6,243 nt of DNA from Actinomycetes bacterium (GCA_021833085.1 JAKBGL010000026.1:1-6243), one strand, 5' to 3'. Positions 1 to 6,243 are shown, numbered from the stretch's first letter. A program made the numbers and translations. The notes: generated from the sequence alone by a model not told the origin.

Positions 1-17
1 CTGATTTTGGTAGTGCC

Positions 18-46
18 GTGCAAACTCTACGAATCTGATCTATGGT
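18..46 (+). promoter_or_regulatory. Possible weak promoter for a leaderless mftA transcript
   Basis: A TATGGT hexamer at 41-46 matches 4 of 6 bases of the TATAAT -10 consensus. Exactly 17 nt upstream lies GTGCAA at 18-23, which matches only 3 of 6 bases of TTGACA. The -10 ends 6 nt before the mftA ATG, so transcription would start at or next to the start codon. That would fit the lack of any Shine-Dalgarno sequence before mftA and the frequency of leaderless mRNAs in Actinobacteria. Matches this weak occur often by chance, and the true promoter may lie upstream of the window. Confidence 0.22.
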
Positions 47-52
47 TTTAGT

Positions 53-205
53 ATGGCTGATAAGGATACTAACACTGAAGGAAGCTTCAATTATAGAGAT
101 GAGACAGGTAAGAACCCCAAAAACAACGGTTCCTCCGATTCCCGTGCTTTGTCCAAAGTAGAGATAGTAGAGATATCCATCGACGGTATGTGTGGGGTCT
201 ACTAA
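53..205 (+). CDS. mftA: Mycofactocin precursor peptide MftA
   Basis: This 50-residue peptide is the ribosomal substrate from which the redox cofactor mycofactocin is made. Its C-terminus is IDGMCGVY (residues 43-50), the invariant signature of the MftA family. The last two residues, Val49 and Tyr50, are the ones cross-linked by MftC and later excised. The N-terminal leader is hydrophilic and rich in Asn, Asp, Lys and Ser. It is followed by KVEIVEIS (residues 35-42), which corresponds to the acidic/aliphatic stretch just before the core in other MftAs and is probably where MftB binds. ATG at 53 is the only standard start codon in frame after the in-frame stop at 11-13. No Shine-Dalgarno sequence precedes it, so translation may be leaderless. 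mftB follows directly, which supports the call. The gene is easily missed because of its size. Confidence 0.95.
   Translation: MADKDTNTEGSFNYRDETGKNPKNNGSSDSRALSKVEIVEISIDGMCGVY
179..202 (+). other. Mycofactocin core peptide codons (IDGMCGVY)
   Basis: These eight codons encode the conserved MftA C-terminus. The GTC-TAC pair at 197-202 encodes the Val-Tyr that becomes the cofactor: MftC decarboxylates the Tyr and joins it to the Val side chain, giving a lactam. The modified unit is then released by MftE. The TAA stop follows at once, leaving Tyr as the required free C-terminal residue. The 3' part of this segment may also be read in another frame as the first codons of mftB, if the GTG at 190 is used. 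Confidence 0.9.
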
Positions 206-513
206 GACGACGTACAAAGGTGATAACTCTGAAGGTTGACCGCAGCGTAAAGTATCAGCGCGTAAAGACCGTCTCTGCTAGAGTCGAAGAGTTCGGGGCT
301 TTGGCCTACGATCATGTAAGTCGACGGCTGGTTACACTTTCACCGCGGCCGGTCGGTCAGATGCTAGTACTTCTCCATCAGCCGCTATCGGTCACTGAGA
401 TTACCACACATCTTTGTGAACTCAACTACGTTATTGACGAGGAAACGGTCAGCGAAATGTTAAAGAGCTTGATCACCGCCAATATCTGCTTTGAGATCGC
501 AGATGATCAGTAA
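190..513 (+). CDS. mftB: Mycofactocin peptide chaperone MftB
   Basis: MftB is a small PqqD-like RiPP recognition element that binds the MftA leader and delivers it to MftC. As written it has 107 residues. The segment EEFGALAYDHVSRRLVTLS (about 33-51) matches the family's core beta-hairpin, usually seen as PE-x-FGAL-x-Y followed by an arginine-rich turn. A helical part follows, with a repeated-hydrophobic C-terminal half typical of the winged-helix fold. Its position between mftA and mftC supports the call. The start is uncertain. GTG at 190 overlaps the end of mftA by 16 nt. GTG at 220 would give 97 residues, closer to the usual MftB size, with a 14-nt gap. Neither has a good Shine-Dalgarno sequence. 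The 3' end overlaps mftC by 11 nt, which suggests translational coupling. Confidence 0.88.
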   Translation: MWGLLRRRTKVITLKVDRSVKYQRVKTVSARVEEFGALAYDHVSRRLVTLSPRPVGQMLVLLHQPLSVTEITTHLCELNYVIDEETVSEMLKSLITANICFEIADDQ

Positions 514-1627
514 CTACAATCATCTCAAAGCAGGGCTGAGCGCTCCAATATGCCTAACGTGGGAACTCACCTATGCTTGTAACTTATCTTGTACTCACTG
601 CCTTAGCTCTTCAGGTCGACGAGATCCACGTGAGCTCAACACCACGGAAGCTAAAGCAGTCATAGATCAGTTCGTGAAGATGGACGTTTTTTACATCAAC
701 ATAGGTGGAGGAGAGCCAACCATTCGATCCGACTTCAAGGAGTTAGTTTCGTACGCACTCTCAAGAGGGGTCGGCGTAAAGTTCTCCACCAATGGAAGTC
801 GGATCGATCAAGAGATGGCTCAATGGATCTCAAAGGAATCCTACCTTGACGTGCAAGTTTCATTAGACGGCGCGAACGCCAGTACCAACGATGAGATACG
901 AGGGCAAGGGAGCTTTCAGACTTCCATCGCCGCGCTAGAAGTTCTCCAACGTGCTGAGGCCAACTCCGTGAAAGTCTCCACCGTTGTGACCAAAAAGTCC
1001 ATATCTCAACTCGACGACCTCTACGCCTTATGCAAGCACTACAATGCTCAGCTTAGATTAACCAGGCTTAGACCATCAGGACGTGGGGCGCTCTCGTGGA
1101 CGCAACTCAAGCTCGACCAGTGCGAGCAAGAGTATCTTTTCAGATGGTTGAGTTCCCATAATGATGTGCTAACCGGAGACTCGTTTTTCCATCTAAGCCC
1201 CTTAGGAGACCCTCTCAATGGTCTGAACATGTGCGGTGCTGGCCGTGTGGTATGCCTAATCGATCCAGTCGGCGACGTCTACGCCTGTCCATTCGTCATT
1301 CATGACTCCTTTAAGGCCGGCAATCTCAGAGATACTTCATTAATGGAGATCTGGAAACACTCCAAGATCTTTGAGGATCTTCGTAAAGAGATAGACCCAA
1401 AGTCGTGTTCAACGTGTGAGGCGGTTAACAGTTGCCATGGAGGGTGCATGGCAACTAAGTTCTTCAACGGGTTTAGCTTCGATGACCCTGATCCGGAGTG
1501 CGTATTCGACCGTGGATCCACGGTTCTTTCTAGGGTTTTCACCTCCGTCACGCCGGATCTCTCGCGATCTAGGCCGATCTACATTCGCCCCAACAAGCCG
1601 TCCAAGAACTTCATCGCTAAATCGTAG
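503..1627 (+). CDS. mftC: Mycofactocin radical SAM maturase MftC (SPASM domain)
   Basis: MftC uses S-adenosylmethionine and iron-sulfur clusters to modify MftA. It oxidatively decarboxylates the C-terminal Tyr, then forms a carbon-carbon bond to the neighbouring Val. The protein has 374 residues, a normal length. The radical SAM cluster motif CX3CX2C is at Cys26, Cys30 and Cys33 (CNLSCTHC). It is followed by the GGGEPT SAM-binding motif. The C-terminal SPASM region carries the auxiliary-cluster cysteines: C244, C251 and C262 (CGAGRVVC, then VYACPF), then C302, C305, C311 and C315 (CSTCEAVNSCHGGC), and C333 in DPDPEC. ATG at 503 is chosen over TTG at 491 because it has a weak GAGA six bases upstream and is the stronger codon. 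About 40 residues of basic tail follow the last cysteine. The gene overlaps mftB by 11 nt and ends 10 nt before the next gene. Confidence 0.96.
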   Translation: MISNYNHLKAGLSAPICLTWELTYACNLSCTHCLSSSGRRDPRELNTTEAKAVIDQFVKMDVFYINIGGGEPTIRSDFKELVSYALSRGVGVKFSTNGSRIDQEMAQWISKESYLDVQVSLDGANASTNDEIRGQGSFQTSIAALEVLQRAEANSVKVSTVVTKKSISQLDDLYALCKHYNAQLRLTRLRPSGRGALSWTQLKLDQCEQEYLFRWLSSHNDVLTGDSFFHLSPLGDPLNGLNMCGAGRVVCLIDPVGDVYACPFVIHDSFKAGNLRDTSLMEIWKHSKIFEDLRKEIDPKSCSTCEAVNSCHGGCMATKFFNGFSFDDPDPECVFDRGSTVLSRVFTSVTPDLSRSRPIYIRPNKPSKNFIAKS

Positions 1628-1637
1628 TAGATATAAG

Positions 1638-3605
1638 ATGCCAAAGTCACAGGTATTGGCTACGCCAATCGCACTAAGAGATCTCGAACTCAAAAACAGA
1701 GTCGTCTTTGGCCCCCACAGAACCAATCTCGCAAAGGGAAGGACACCAACCAGAGAACTCCTTAGGTACTACATGAGGCAAATCCAAGGCGGGGCTGCAG
1801 TACTTATAACTGAAAGTGCCTCAGTTACCAATGACGACTGGCCATATGAATATGCTCCACTCGCTCCAGCCACTGTCGACGGATGGAAAGAACTCGCTGT
1901 TTACGGAGAAAGACATCACTGTTTAGTAGTTGCAAGTCTCTCGCACTCTGGCTTGGAGAGTGCGTCGAGCTTCTCACAGTACGCGGTCTTAGGGCCGTCT
2001 CTTGCTCCCGACGTAGACTCTAACGAACTCCCTAAAGTAGCAAGTCGAGCTGATATTGTCGACATCGTTGAAGCTTTTACAAACTCTGCGAGGTTAGCTT
2101 TTGAAGCAGGTATCAGAGCGGTAGAGATAAACGCCTCCTATAGATCCATCCTCAGACAGTTTCTCAGCCCGCTAACCAATCAGCGGACCGATGAGTACGG
2201 CAAAGACCTCTCACTCTTTTTAGTACAAGTGCTGGAAAGGATCCATCTAGAGCTTCCAAACCTTATCTTAGGAGTACGCCTCTGTTTTGATGAACTTACT
2301 CCCTGGGGAGGTATAGACAAGGAATCTTCTCTAACTACAGGTTCTAAGTTACATCCATTTGTCGACTACATAGTTGTTACGACAGGAGGGCTATTTACCA
2401 AGAACCGATACCGTTCTAACTTCCGTTACCCCTGTCCATCTCACGCGGACCTAGTGAGAGATGTTAAAAAAACGATAGGTGCTTCAGCTCTAGTAGTAGC
2501 CCAAGGATCATTCCTCGACGTCAACTTGGCTGAAGTTAGTCTCAGTCGCGGTGACTGCGATCTCGTAGAGATGACAAGGGCTCTAATAGCCGACCCTGAC
2601 TTAGTACACAAAGCAGGAACAAAAGGTGCTGCTACGGTGCCGATTAAACCCTGTTTAGGTTGCAATCAGCGATGCAACCCAGAGGACAGTCGCAACATCC
2701 CTATTGATTGCATAGTAAATCCATTGCATATAGGCACCGGAACGCTATCGTACCTAGAACCACACCTTTATCCCAAGAGCAGAGACGCTATCGACAAAAT
2801 ACACATCGTTGGGGGAGGTATCGCCGGTCTCGAACTTGCCACGCTTCTTGGGCCAAGGTATGCAGAGGTGACCATATACGAGAAGGAACGGTCTTTAGGC
2901 GGACTCATAGCACTCTACGAAAGAAGCATCAAGAACTCAAGATACCATCTTCTCCTCTCATACTACCAAGAACGGCTGTCAAGCATCAAGAGCATAAGAG
3001 TCTCATTGGAACACACGGTAGATTCCATAGATGACCTTTGGAATCTAAAAGACGACGATCTGGTGGTGTTAGCTACCGGGGCACGGTCGACTCCTCTTGT
3101 CTATCCAATCCCTCAGAAGATCTACCTATCCGAGCACACGATATACAGCGATATTGAGAGTTACAAAGGAAAAACAGTAGCGATTCTAGATCCAAGAGGT
3201 AACACCGAATCAGTTATCACAACCGAACACATCGCAAAATACGCACGTGAGGTCTACTACCTTTGCGAAGACCCCGCGTTCGGGTCTAGGATCGCACAGA
3301 CCGGCGACCTCTTGGACTCAATCAGACGCTTAAAGAACCTCGGTGTCAACCTAATGACCTTCTCAGAGGTACGATCGATCGATCCAAGCGGACGGATAGT
3401 CCTACGGAGACGCTTCTCCAACGAAAGTCGTAGTATTGAGGTCGACCTCGTCCACGAAGTCGGAGGTCGGGTTGGATCTACACTTAGTACCTTCGATCGG
3501 GTTGCCCATGTTTACATCGGAGATGCACGAGTAGCACGAACCATATACGATGCTGTAACCGACGCACATAAGCTAGATCTTTACCTGAACAGGAGACACA
3601 CTTGA
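1638..3605 (+). CDS. Mycofactocin-system FadH/OYE family oxidoreductase 1
   Basis: This 655-residue protein has the layout of 2,4-dienoyl-CoA reductase (FadH) and trimethylamine dehydrogenase: an FMN TIM barrel, a 4Fe-4S cluster and a dinucleotide-binding domain. In the barrel, LKNRVVFGPHRTNL is near the start, RQFLSPLTNQRTDEYG lies at about 173-188, and EMTRALIADPDLV lies near its end. The cluster ligands C339, C342, C346 and C358 have FadH spacing (CX2CX3CX11C). An FAD-type Rossmann motif GGGIAG is at 392-397 with YEKERSLGG after it, and the closing IGDARVARTIYDAV resembles the terminal FAD motif. The sequence matches the variant recurring in mycofactocin loci as 'oxidoreductase 1'. Its substrate is not established. 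Active-site and FMN positions differ from typical OYEs: Asn165, Tyr168 and Ser170 stand where His/His/Tyr are common, and Gly-Ser replaces the phosphate-loop Gly-Arg. The second nucleotide fold (LDPRGN, about 517-522) is degenerate. ATG at 1638 fits the family N-terminus but has no good Shine-Dalgarno sequence. Confidence 0.87.
   Translation: MPKSQVLATPIALRDLELKNRVVFGPHRTNLAKGRTPTRELLRYYMRQIQGGAAVLITESASVTNDDWPYEYAPLAPATVDGWKELAVYGERHHCLVVASLSHSGLESASSFSQYAVLGPSLAPDVDSNELPKVASRADIVDIVEAFTNSARLAFEAGIRAVEINASYRSILRQFLSPLTNQRTDEYGKDLSLFLVQVLERIHLELPNLILGVRLCFDELTPWGGIDKESSLTTGSKLHPFVDYIVVTTGGLFTKNRYRSNFRYPCPSHADLVRDVKKTIGASALVVAQGSFLDVNLAEVSLSRGDCDLVEMTRALIADPDLVHKAGTKGAATVPIKPCLGCNQRCNPEDSRNIPIDCIVNPLHIGTGTLSYLEPHLYPKSRDAIDKIHIVGGGIAGLELATLLGPRYAEVTIYEKERSLGGLIALYERSIKNSRYHLLLSYYQERLSSIKSIRVSLEHTVDSIDDLWNLKDDDLVVLATGARSTPLVYPIPQKIYLSEHTIYSDIESYKGKTVAILDPRGNTESVITTEHIAKYAREVYYLCEDPAFGSRIAQTGDLLDSIRRLKNLGVNLMTFSEVRSIDPSGRIVLRRRFSNESRSIEVDLVHEVGGRVGSTLSTFDRVAHVYIGDARVARTIYDAVTDAHKLDLYLNRRHT
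3591..3595 (+). promoter_or_regulatory. Strong ribosome binding site fixing a TTG start
   Basis: AGGAG lies six bases upstream of TTG at 3602, inside the last codons of the preceding oxidoreductase gene. It is one of the two clear Shine-Dalgarno sequences in the window. It decides in favour of the unusual TTG start, because no ATG or GTG lies near the conserved N-terminus. Confidence 0.8.
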
Positions 3606-5647
3606 GTGTCAAATACCCACTGTTAGACTCAGAGATCACACTAGGTGCCACTACTCTAAAAAATCGTATAGTCTTCGCAGCTCACCTAACCAACTTTGCT
3701 CGACACGGAGAGCCCACATCCCAGCACCTCGCATACTATCAAGCTAGAGCGCAAGGTGGAGCGGGATTAATCATAACAGAGGAACTCTCCGTCCACCCCA
3801 GCGACTGGCCATACGAAAAACTAATACACGCCTACAACAAAGACGTACGAGTTGGGTTTGAAGCGATCACTGAAGCGGTACATAGCCATGGAGCCAAGAT
3901 CTTTGCCCAGATCAACCACAACGGTTCACAAGGGTCTTCGTTCTACTCGATGTACGCACTTTTGGCCCCATCAGAGATTCCTGACCCACTCTTTCGAGAG
4001 AACCCCATATCAGTAGGGGCGGAGGAGCTCAATGAGATATGCCACTCGTATGGGTCTGTAGCAAAGCTCGCAAAAGAGTCCGGCTTTGATGGTGTGGAGT
4101 TACAGTGTTCTCACTCCTCTATCGTTCGTCAGTTTTTAAGCCCCCTCACTAACAGGCGAACAGATAGGTACGGAGGTGATATTCAAGGACGTTCAAGAGT
4201 GTTATTTGAGATTCTCCGAGAGGTAAGAGAACAAGTTGGATCTTCGATTACGGTAGGCGTACGCCTCTGCGGTGATGAGATGTTACAGGGGGGCATCCAG
4301 ATCGAAGACACCTTGGAACTTGTCAAACTAGTTGATGAGTCCAAACTCGTTGACTATTTGAACACCTCCATCGGTGTAGCTACAGCTTCTTTATGGAGCA
4401 TCGAAGCGTCGATGGCTATTGCTCCCGGATACAACCTATATATTCCATCCCAGATTCGAGCCGTAACAGAACTTCCCGTCATAGCATCTGGGCGCATCAA
4501 GGATCCAGTTCAAGCCGAGAGAGTCCTAAGGGATGGACAAGCGGACCTCATTGGCATCGTAAGGGCTCAGATAGCGGACGCAAACTTTGCCAATAAGTCA
4601 CTAAAGGACCGTGACGATGCCATTAAACTCTGCCTCTCTTGCAACCAAGAGTGCGTAGGGAGAGTGGGTTTAAATAGGTGGCTTGGATGTATCGAGAGTC
4701 CAAGTTCGGGTCGTGAGTTCCTAAAACAACCAGAACCTCGCCCACTGTACGCTAGCCATAGAGGTGCATACGCTCCAACATTAATTCCGACCAAGCACAT
4801 ATCGATCACTACGAGTCAACGAATACTCGTCGTCGGAGCCGGACCAGCTGGCCTGCAAAGCGCTGTATCTCTTGCCAATGCGGGTCATAGAGTGAAGGTC
4901 TTTGAGACTAGGTCGGCCCCAGGTGGTCTTGTCACTTTGGCAGCTAAAGTACCCGCTAGAGCGGAGCTAGGTGATCTGATAAGAAACCTAAATAGACAGA
5001 TCAGAGCTGCTGGAGTCGCCGTAAGGTTGAACGCACCTCTCGATGTAAAACACATAGAGGAGATCGGACCAGATGTAGTAGTAATAGCTTCTGGTTCAAA
5101 GCCCAAGGTACCTCACTTTCTGAGCAAATTTAATCTCACGCCACTCACTGGCGAAATCGGAGTCTGTGATGTCGTCATGGTATTGGAAGATTTGGCGTTC
5201 CCAACAGGGAACGTAATCGTCCTAGATGAACTAGGTTTTCACCAAGGAACTTCGATAGCAGAACTCCTCGCCGCAAGGGGGTGCACGGTAACTATCTCGA
5301 CACCACAGCTCTACGTTGGTCAAGACTTAGGAGTCACATTAGACCTTGAAAGCTGGAATCTCAGAGCAGCTTGTCTTGCAATCGAGCAACTTCCAGAGAC
5401 CATAGTCACCGGGGTAACAGGCAAGACCGTGCATCTAATGGAACACATCACAAGTGCAACCATTGACCGCTCTTTTGATTGGATCGTTTTGGCGAACCAC
5501 CGCGACCCAAACAACTCTTTAGTAGAGGAGCTAATCCAATCAGGGTTCCCAAGTACAAAGGTACACGCTATCGGAGACGCACTCGCTCCTCGGAGAATAC
5601 ATCAGGCAATCGTCGAGGCTGTAAGAGTGTCTGAGGAGATTCGATGA
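3602..5647 (+). CDS. Mycofactocin-system FadH/OYE family oxidoreductase 2
   Basis: This 681-residue paralog of the preceding gene has the same FMN barrel, 4Fe-4S and FAD/NAD(P)H domain order. Barrel landmarks are LKNRIVFAAHLTNF, INHNGSQGSSFYSMYALLAPS, LQCSHSSIVRQFLSPLTNRR (167-186) and a phosphate loop ASGRIKDP followed by GIVRAQIADANF. Cluster ligands are C344, C347, C351 and C363 (CX2CX3CX11C). The FAD Rossmann motif is GAGPAG at 412-417, followed by FETRSAPGG. A second nucleotide fold starts at about 538 (VIVLDELGFHQGTSIAE), and the FAD-closing motif GDALAPRR begins at 658. It matches the 'oxidoreductase 2' type of mycofactocin loci. It keeps more canonical FMN-binding residues than its partner, including the Gly-Arg loop and His171. 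Like its partner it has Ser (Ser173) where FadH has its catalytic Tyr. TTG at 3602 overlaps the upstream TGA as TTGA and has a strong ribosome binding site, so the pair is probably translationally coupled and made in similar amounts. The substrate is unknown; mycofactocin itself is a candidate. Confidence 0.9.
   Translation: MSVKYPLLDSEITLGATTLKNRIVFAAHLTNFARHGEPTSQHLAYYQARAQGGAGLIITEELSVHPSDWPYEKLIHAYNKDVRVGFEAITEAVHSHGAKIFAQINHNGSQGSSFYSMYALLAPSEIPDPLFRENPISVGAEELNEICHSYGSVAKLAKESGFDGVELQCSHSSIVRQFLSPLTNRRTDRYGGDIQGRSRVLFEILREVREQVGSSITVGVRLCGDEMLQGGIQIEDTLELVKLVDESKLVDYLNTSIGVATASLWSIEASMAIAPGYNLYIPSQIRAVTELPVIASGRIKDPVQAERVLRDGQADLIGIVRAQIADANFANKSLKDRDDAIKLCLSCNQECVGRVGLNRWLGCIESPSSGREFLKQPEPRPLYASHRGAYAPTLIPTKHISITTSQRILVVGAGPAGLQSAVSLANAGHRVKVFETRSAPGGLVTLAAKVPARAELGDLIRNLNRQIRAAGVAVRLNAPLDVKHIEEIGPDVVVIASGSKPKVPHFLSKFNLTPLTGEIGVCDVVMVLEDLAFPTGNVIVLDELGFHQGTSIAELLAARGCTVTISTPQLYVGQDLGVTLDLESWNLRAACLAIEQLPETIVTGVTGKTVHLMEHITSATIDRSFDWIVLANHRDPNNSLVEELIQSGFPSTKVHAIGDALAPRRIHQAIVEAVRVSEEIR
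5633..5638 (+). promoter_or_regulatory. Strong ribosome binding site at an ATGA overlap
   Basis: GAGGAG lies five bases before the ATG at 5644, within the last codons of oxidoreductase 2. Together with the ATGA stop/start overlap it marks translational coupling into the last gene and fixes that gene's start. Confidence 0.8.
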
Positions 5648-6243
5648 GCAAGACATCGCTTCACGCGCTTTACGTATATGTCGCCCTCCAAGATGACGAC
5701 GAGATCAACCGCTCCTTGTACGACTCGTTGACCGAAACCTACGCGAAACTCTCGATATGTATAGTTACAGACCATAGGTGGGACGTTGTGCAAGCCACCT
5801 CATCTCAGACAACGGTGGACGGGTTTAAATATGCAAACTATCTACTCTTTTGCAGGAGTATCGATCTCAAAGCAGTTGCTCAAACACTCAAGGACCTTTT
5901 GGATACCATCGAGTTCGACGTAGTTGTCCTCGAAAGCGACCCTCTGTCTTTCGCTCTTGGAGTAGAGCTTCAGAGAATACTAAATAGTTGGGTCGTCCTC
6001 ACCCAAGTCACCGAGGTCATCGGCGAAAGGGTAGTTTGTGTACGCAAACAAGGACAACAATCTGAGGTTTTTGCCGCACGTCCCCATCAGCTCCAACTGT
6101 GGCAAAGAACCAGACATGCAAACAGCGGTATCGTTTCACTATCTGAGTTGGAACCGCTGGTGGTCATTGACCTCCAAGAGGCGCCGGGCAAGACTCTCTC
6201 CTATCAAGTCGACCCCTCAAATGATTTCACCAAAGGTAACTCT
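5644..6243 (+). CDS. Divergent ETF beta-subunit-like protein (partial, 3' end missing)
   Basis: The frame is open for 200 codons and runs off the window. ETF beta subunits usually have about 250-260 residues, so roughly the last fifth to quarter would be missing. The N-terminus LHALYVYVALQDDDEI resembles the ETF beta opening strand. The stretch at about 91-100 (FDVVVLESDP) sits where these proteins have their 'DLVLCG-x-x-x-D' strand. TQVTEV at 120-125, followed by RVVCVRKQG and then ARP at 145-147, resembles the 'vt-x-V ... R ... G ... PavvtV' section. The usual AMP-binding signature (D-x-x-T-G-Q-V-G) is not recognisable at 99-107. Mycofactocin loci with FadH/OYE pairs are known to carry ETF-like subunits, which supports the call. 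An ETF alpha gene should follow. Resemblance is by topology and a few motifs only, so a different lineage-specific protein remains possible. The start is well supported by the ribosome binding site and ATGA overlap. Confidence 0.55.
   Translation, partial: MSKTSLHALYVYVALQDDDEINRSLYDSLTETYAKLSICIVTDHRWDVVQATSSQTTVDGFKYANYLLFCRSIDLKAVAQTLKDLLDTIEFDVVVLESDPLSFALGVELQRILNSWVVLTQVTEVIGERVVCVRKQGQQSEVFAARPHQLQLWQRTRHANSGIVSLSELEPLVVIDLQEAPGKTLSYQVDPSNDFTKGNS

Noticed and set aside
1..51. Two + strand frames are open from the window edge, ending at stops at 36-38 and 49-51, which could be the tail of an upstream gene.
   Set aside because: Frames of 11-16 codons are expected by chance, and neither peptide is recognisable. 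An upstream gene, for example a TetR-type mft regulator, is possible but cannot be shown.
491..502. A TTG at 491 would add four residues to MftC.
   Set aside because: It has no ribosome binding site and is a weaker codon. The ATG at 503 has a weak but correctly spaced GAGA and fits the family N-terminus.
1416..1637. The reading frame of oxidoreductase 1 is open 74 codons further upstream.
   Set aside because: That stretch lies inside the conserved 3' end of mftC, its translation has no family resemblance, and the barrel domain begins properly after ATG 1638.
1628..1637. The only clear intergenic gap after mftC, as a possible terminator or internal promoter.
   Set aside because: Ten bases cannot hold a hairpin terminator, and no inverted repeat or T-run spans it; the operon appears to read through.
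1048..1726. Several antisense frames of 60-105 codons opposite mftC and the start of oxidoreductase 1.
   Set aside because: They are antisense to strongly conserved coding sequence, have no recognisable domains or ribosome binding sites, and look like shadows.
3373..3384. A 12-bp GATCGATCGATC self-complementary run.
   Set aside because: It lies inside coding sequence as ordinary Arg-Ser-Ile-Asp codons. GATC is common throughout the window, and nothing suggests a regulatory site.

Overview
The window is the front of a mycofactocin (mft) operon, entirely on the + strand with almost no non-coding DNA. The precursor peptide gene mftA (53-205, 50 aa) ends in IDGMCGVY, the hallmark mycofactocin core. 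It is followed by the peptide chaperone mftB, the radical SAM/SPASM maturase mftC, two tandem paralogous FadH/Old Yellow Enzyme (OYE)-type multi-cofactor flavoenzymes (655 and 681 aa), and the first 200 codons of a divergent protein that most resembles an electron transfer flavoprotein (ETF) beta subunit, cut by the window edge.

Organism: mycofactocin is mainly actinobacterial, with some Chloroflexi, Firmicutes and other lineages. Base composition is balanced rather than GC-rich, and AGA, ATA and CTA codons are common, so this is not a typical Mycobacterium or Streptomyces. A moderate-GC actinobacterium, for example an Acidimicrobiia-like lineage, is my best guess. This is inference with low confidence.

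Layout: 1-52 is a short leader with a possible weak promoter and no Shine-Dalgarno sequence before mftA. mftA, mftB and mftC (53-1627) are packed end to end or overlapping. After a 10-nt gap comes the first oxidoreductase (1638-3605). The second (3602-5647) begins at TTG inside a TTGA stop/start overlap behind a strong AGGAG. The ETF-like gene (5644 to the edge) begins at an ATGA overlap behind GAGGAG.

How the genes work together: from family knowledge, MftB presents MftA to MftC. MftC oxidatively decarboxylates the C-terminal Tyr and cross-links it to the preceding Val. MftE then releases the modified Val-Tyr unit, MftD oxidises it to the redox-active cofactor, and MftF glycosylates it. None of mftD, mftE or mftF is in the window. 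Instead mftC is followed directly by the two FadH/OYE paralogs and the ETF-like gene. Trimethylamine dehydrogenase, a relative of these flavoenzymes, passes electrons to an ETF. I therefore infer that this block is a redox module that reoxidises reduced mycofactocin, or couples it to the respiratory chain, through FMN, 4Fe-4S, FAD and then ETF. The inference is testable but not proven by the sequence.
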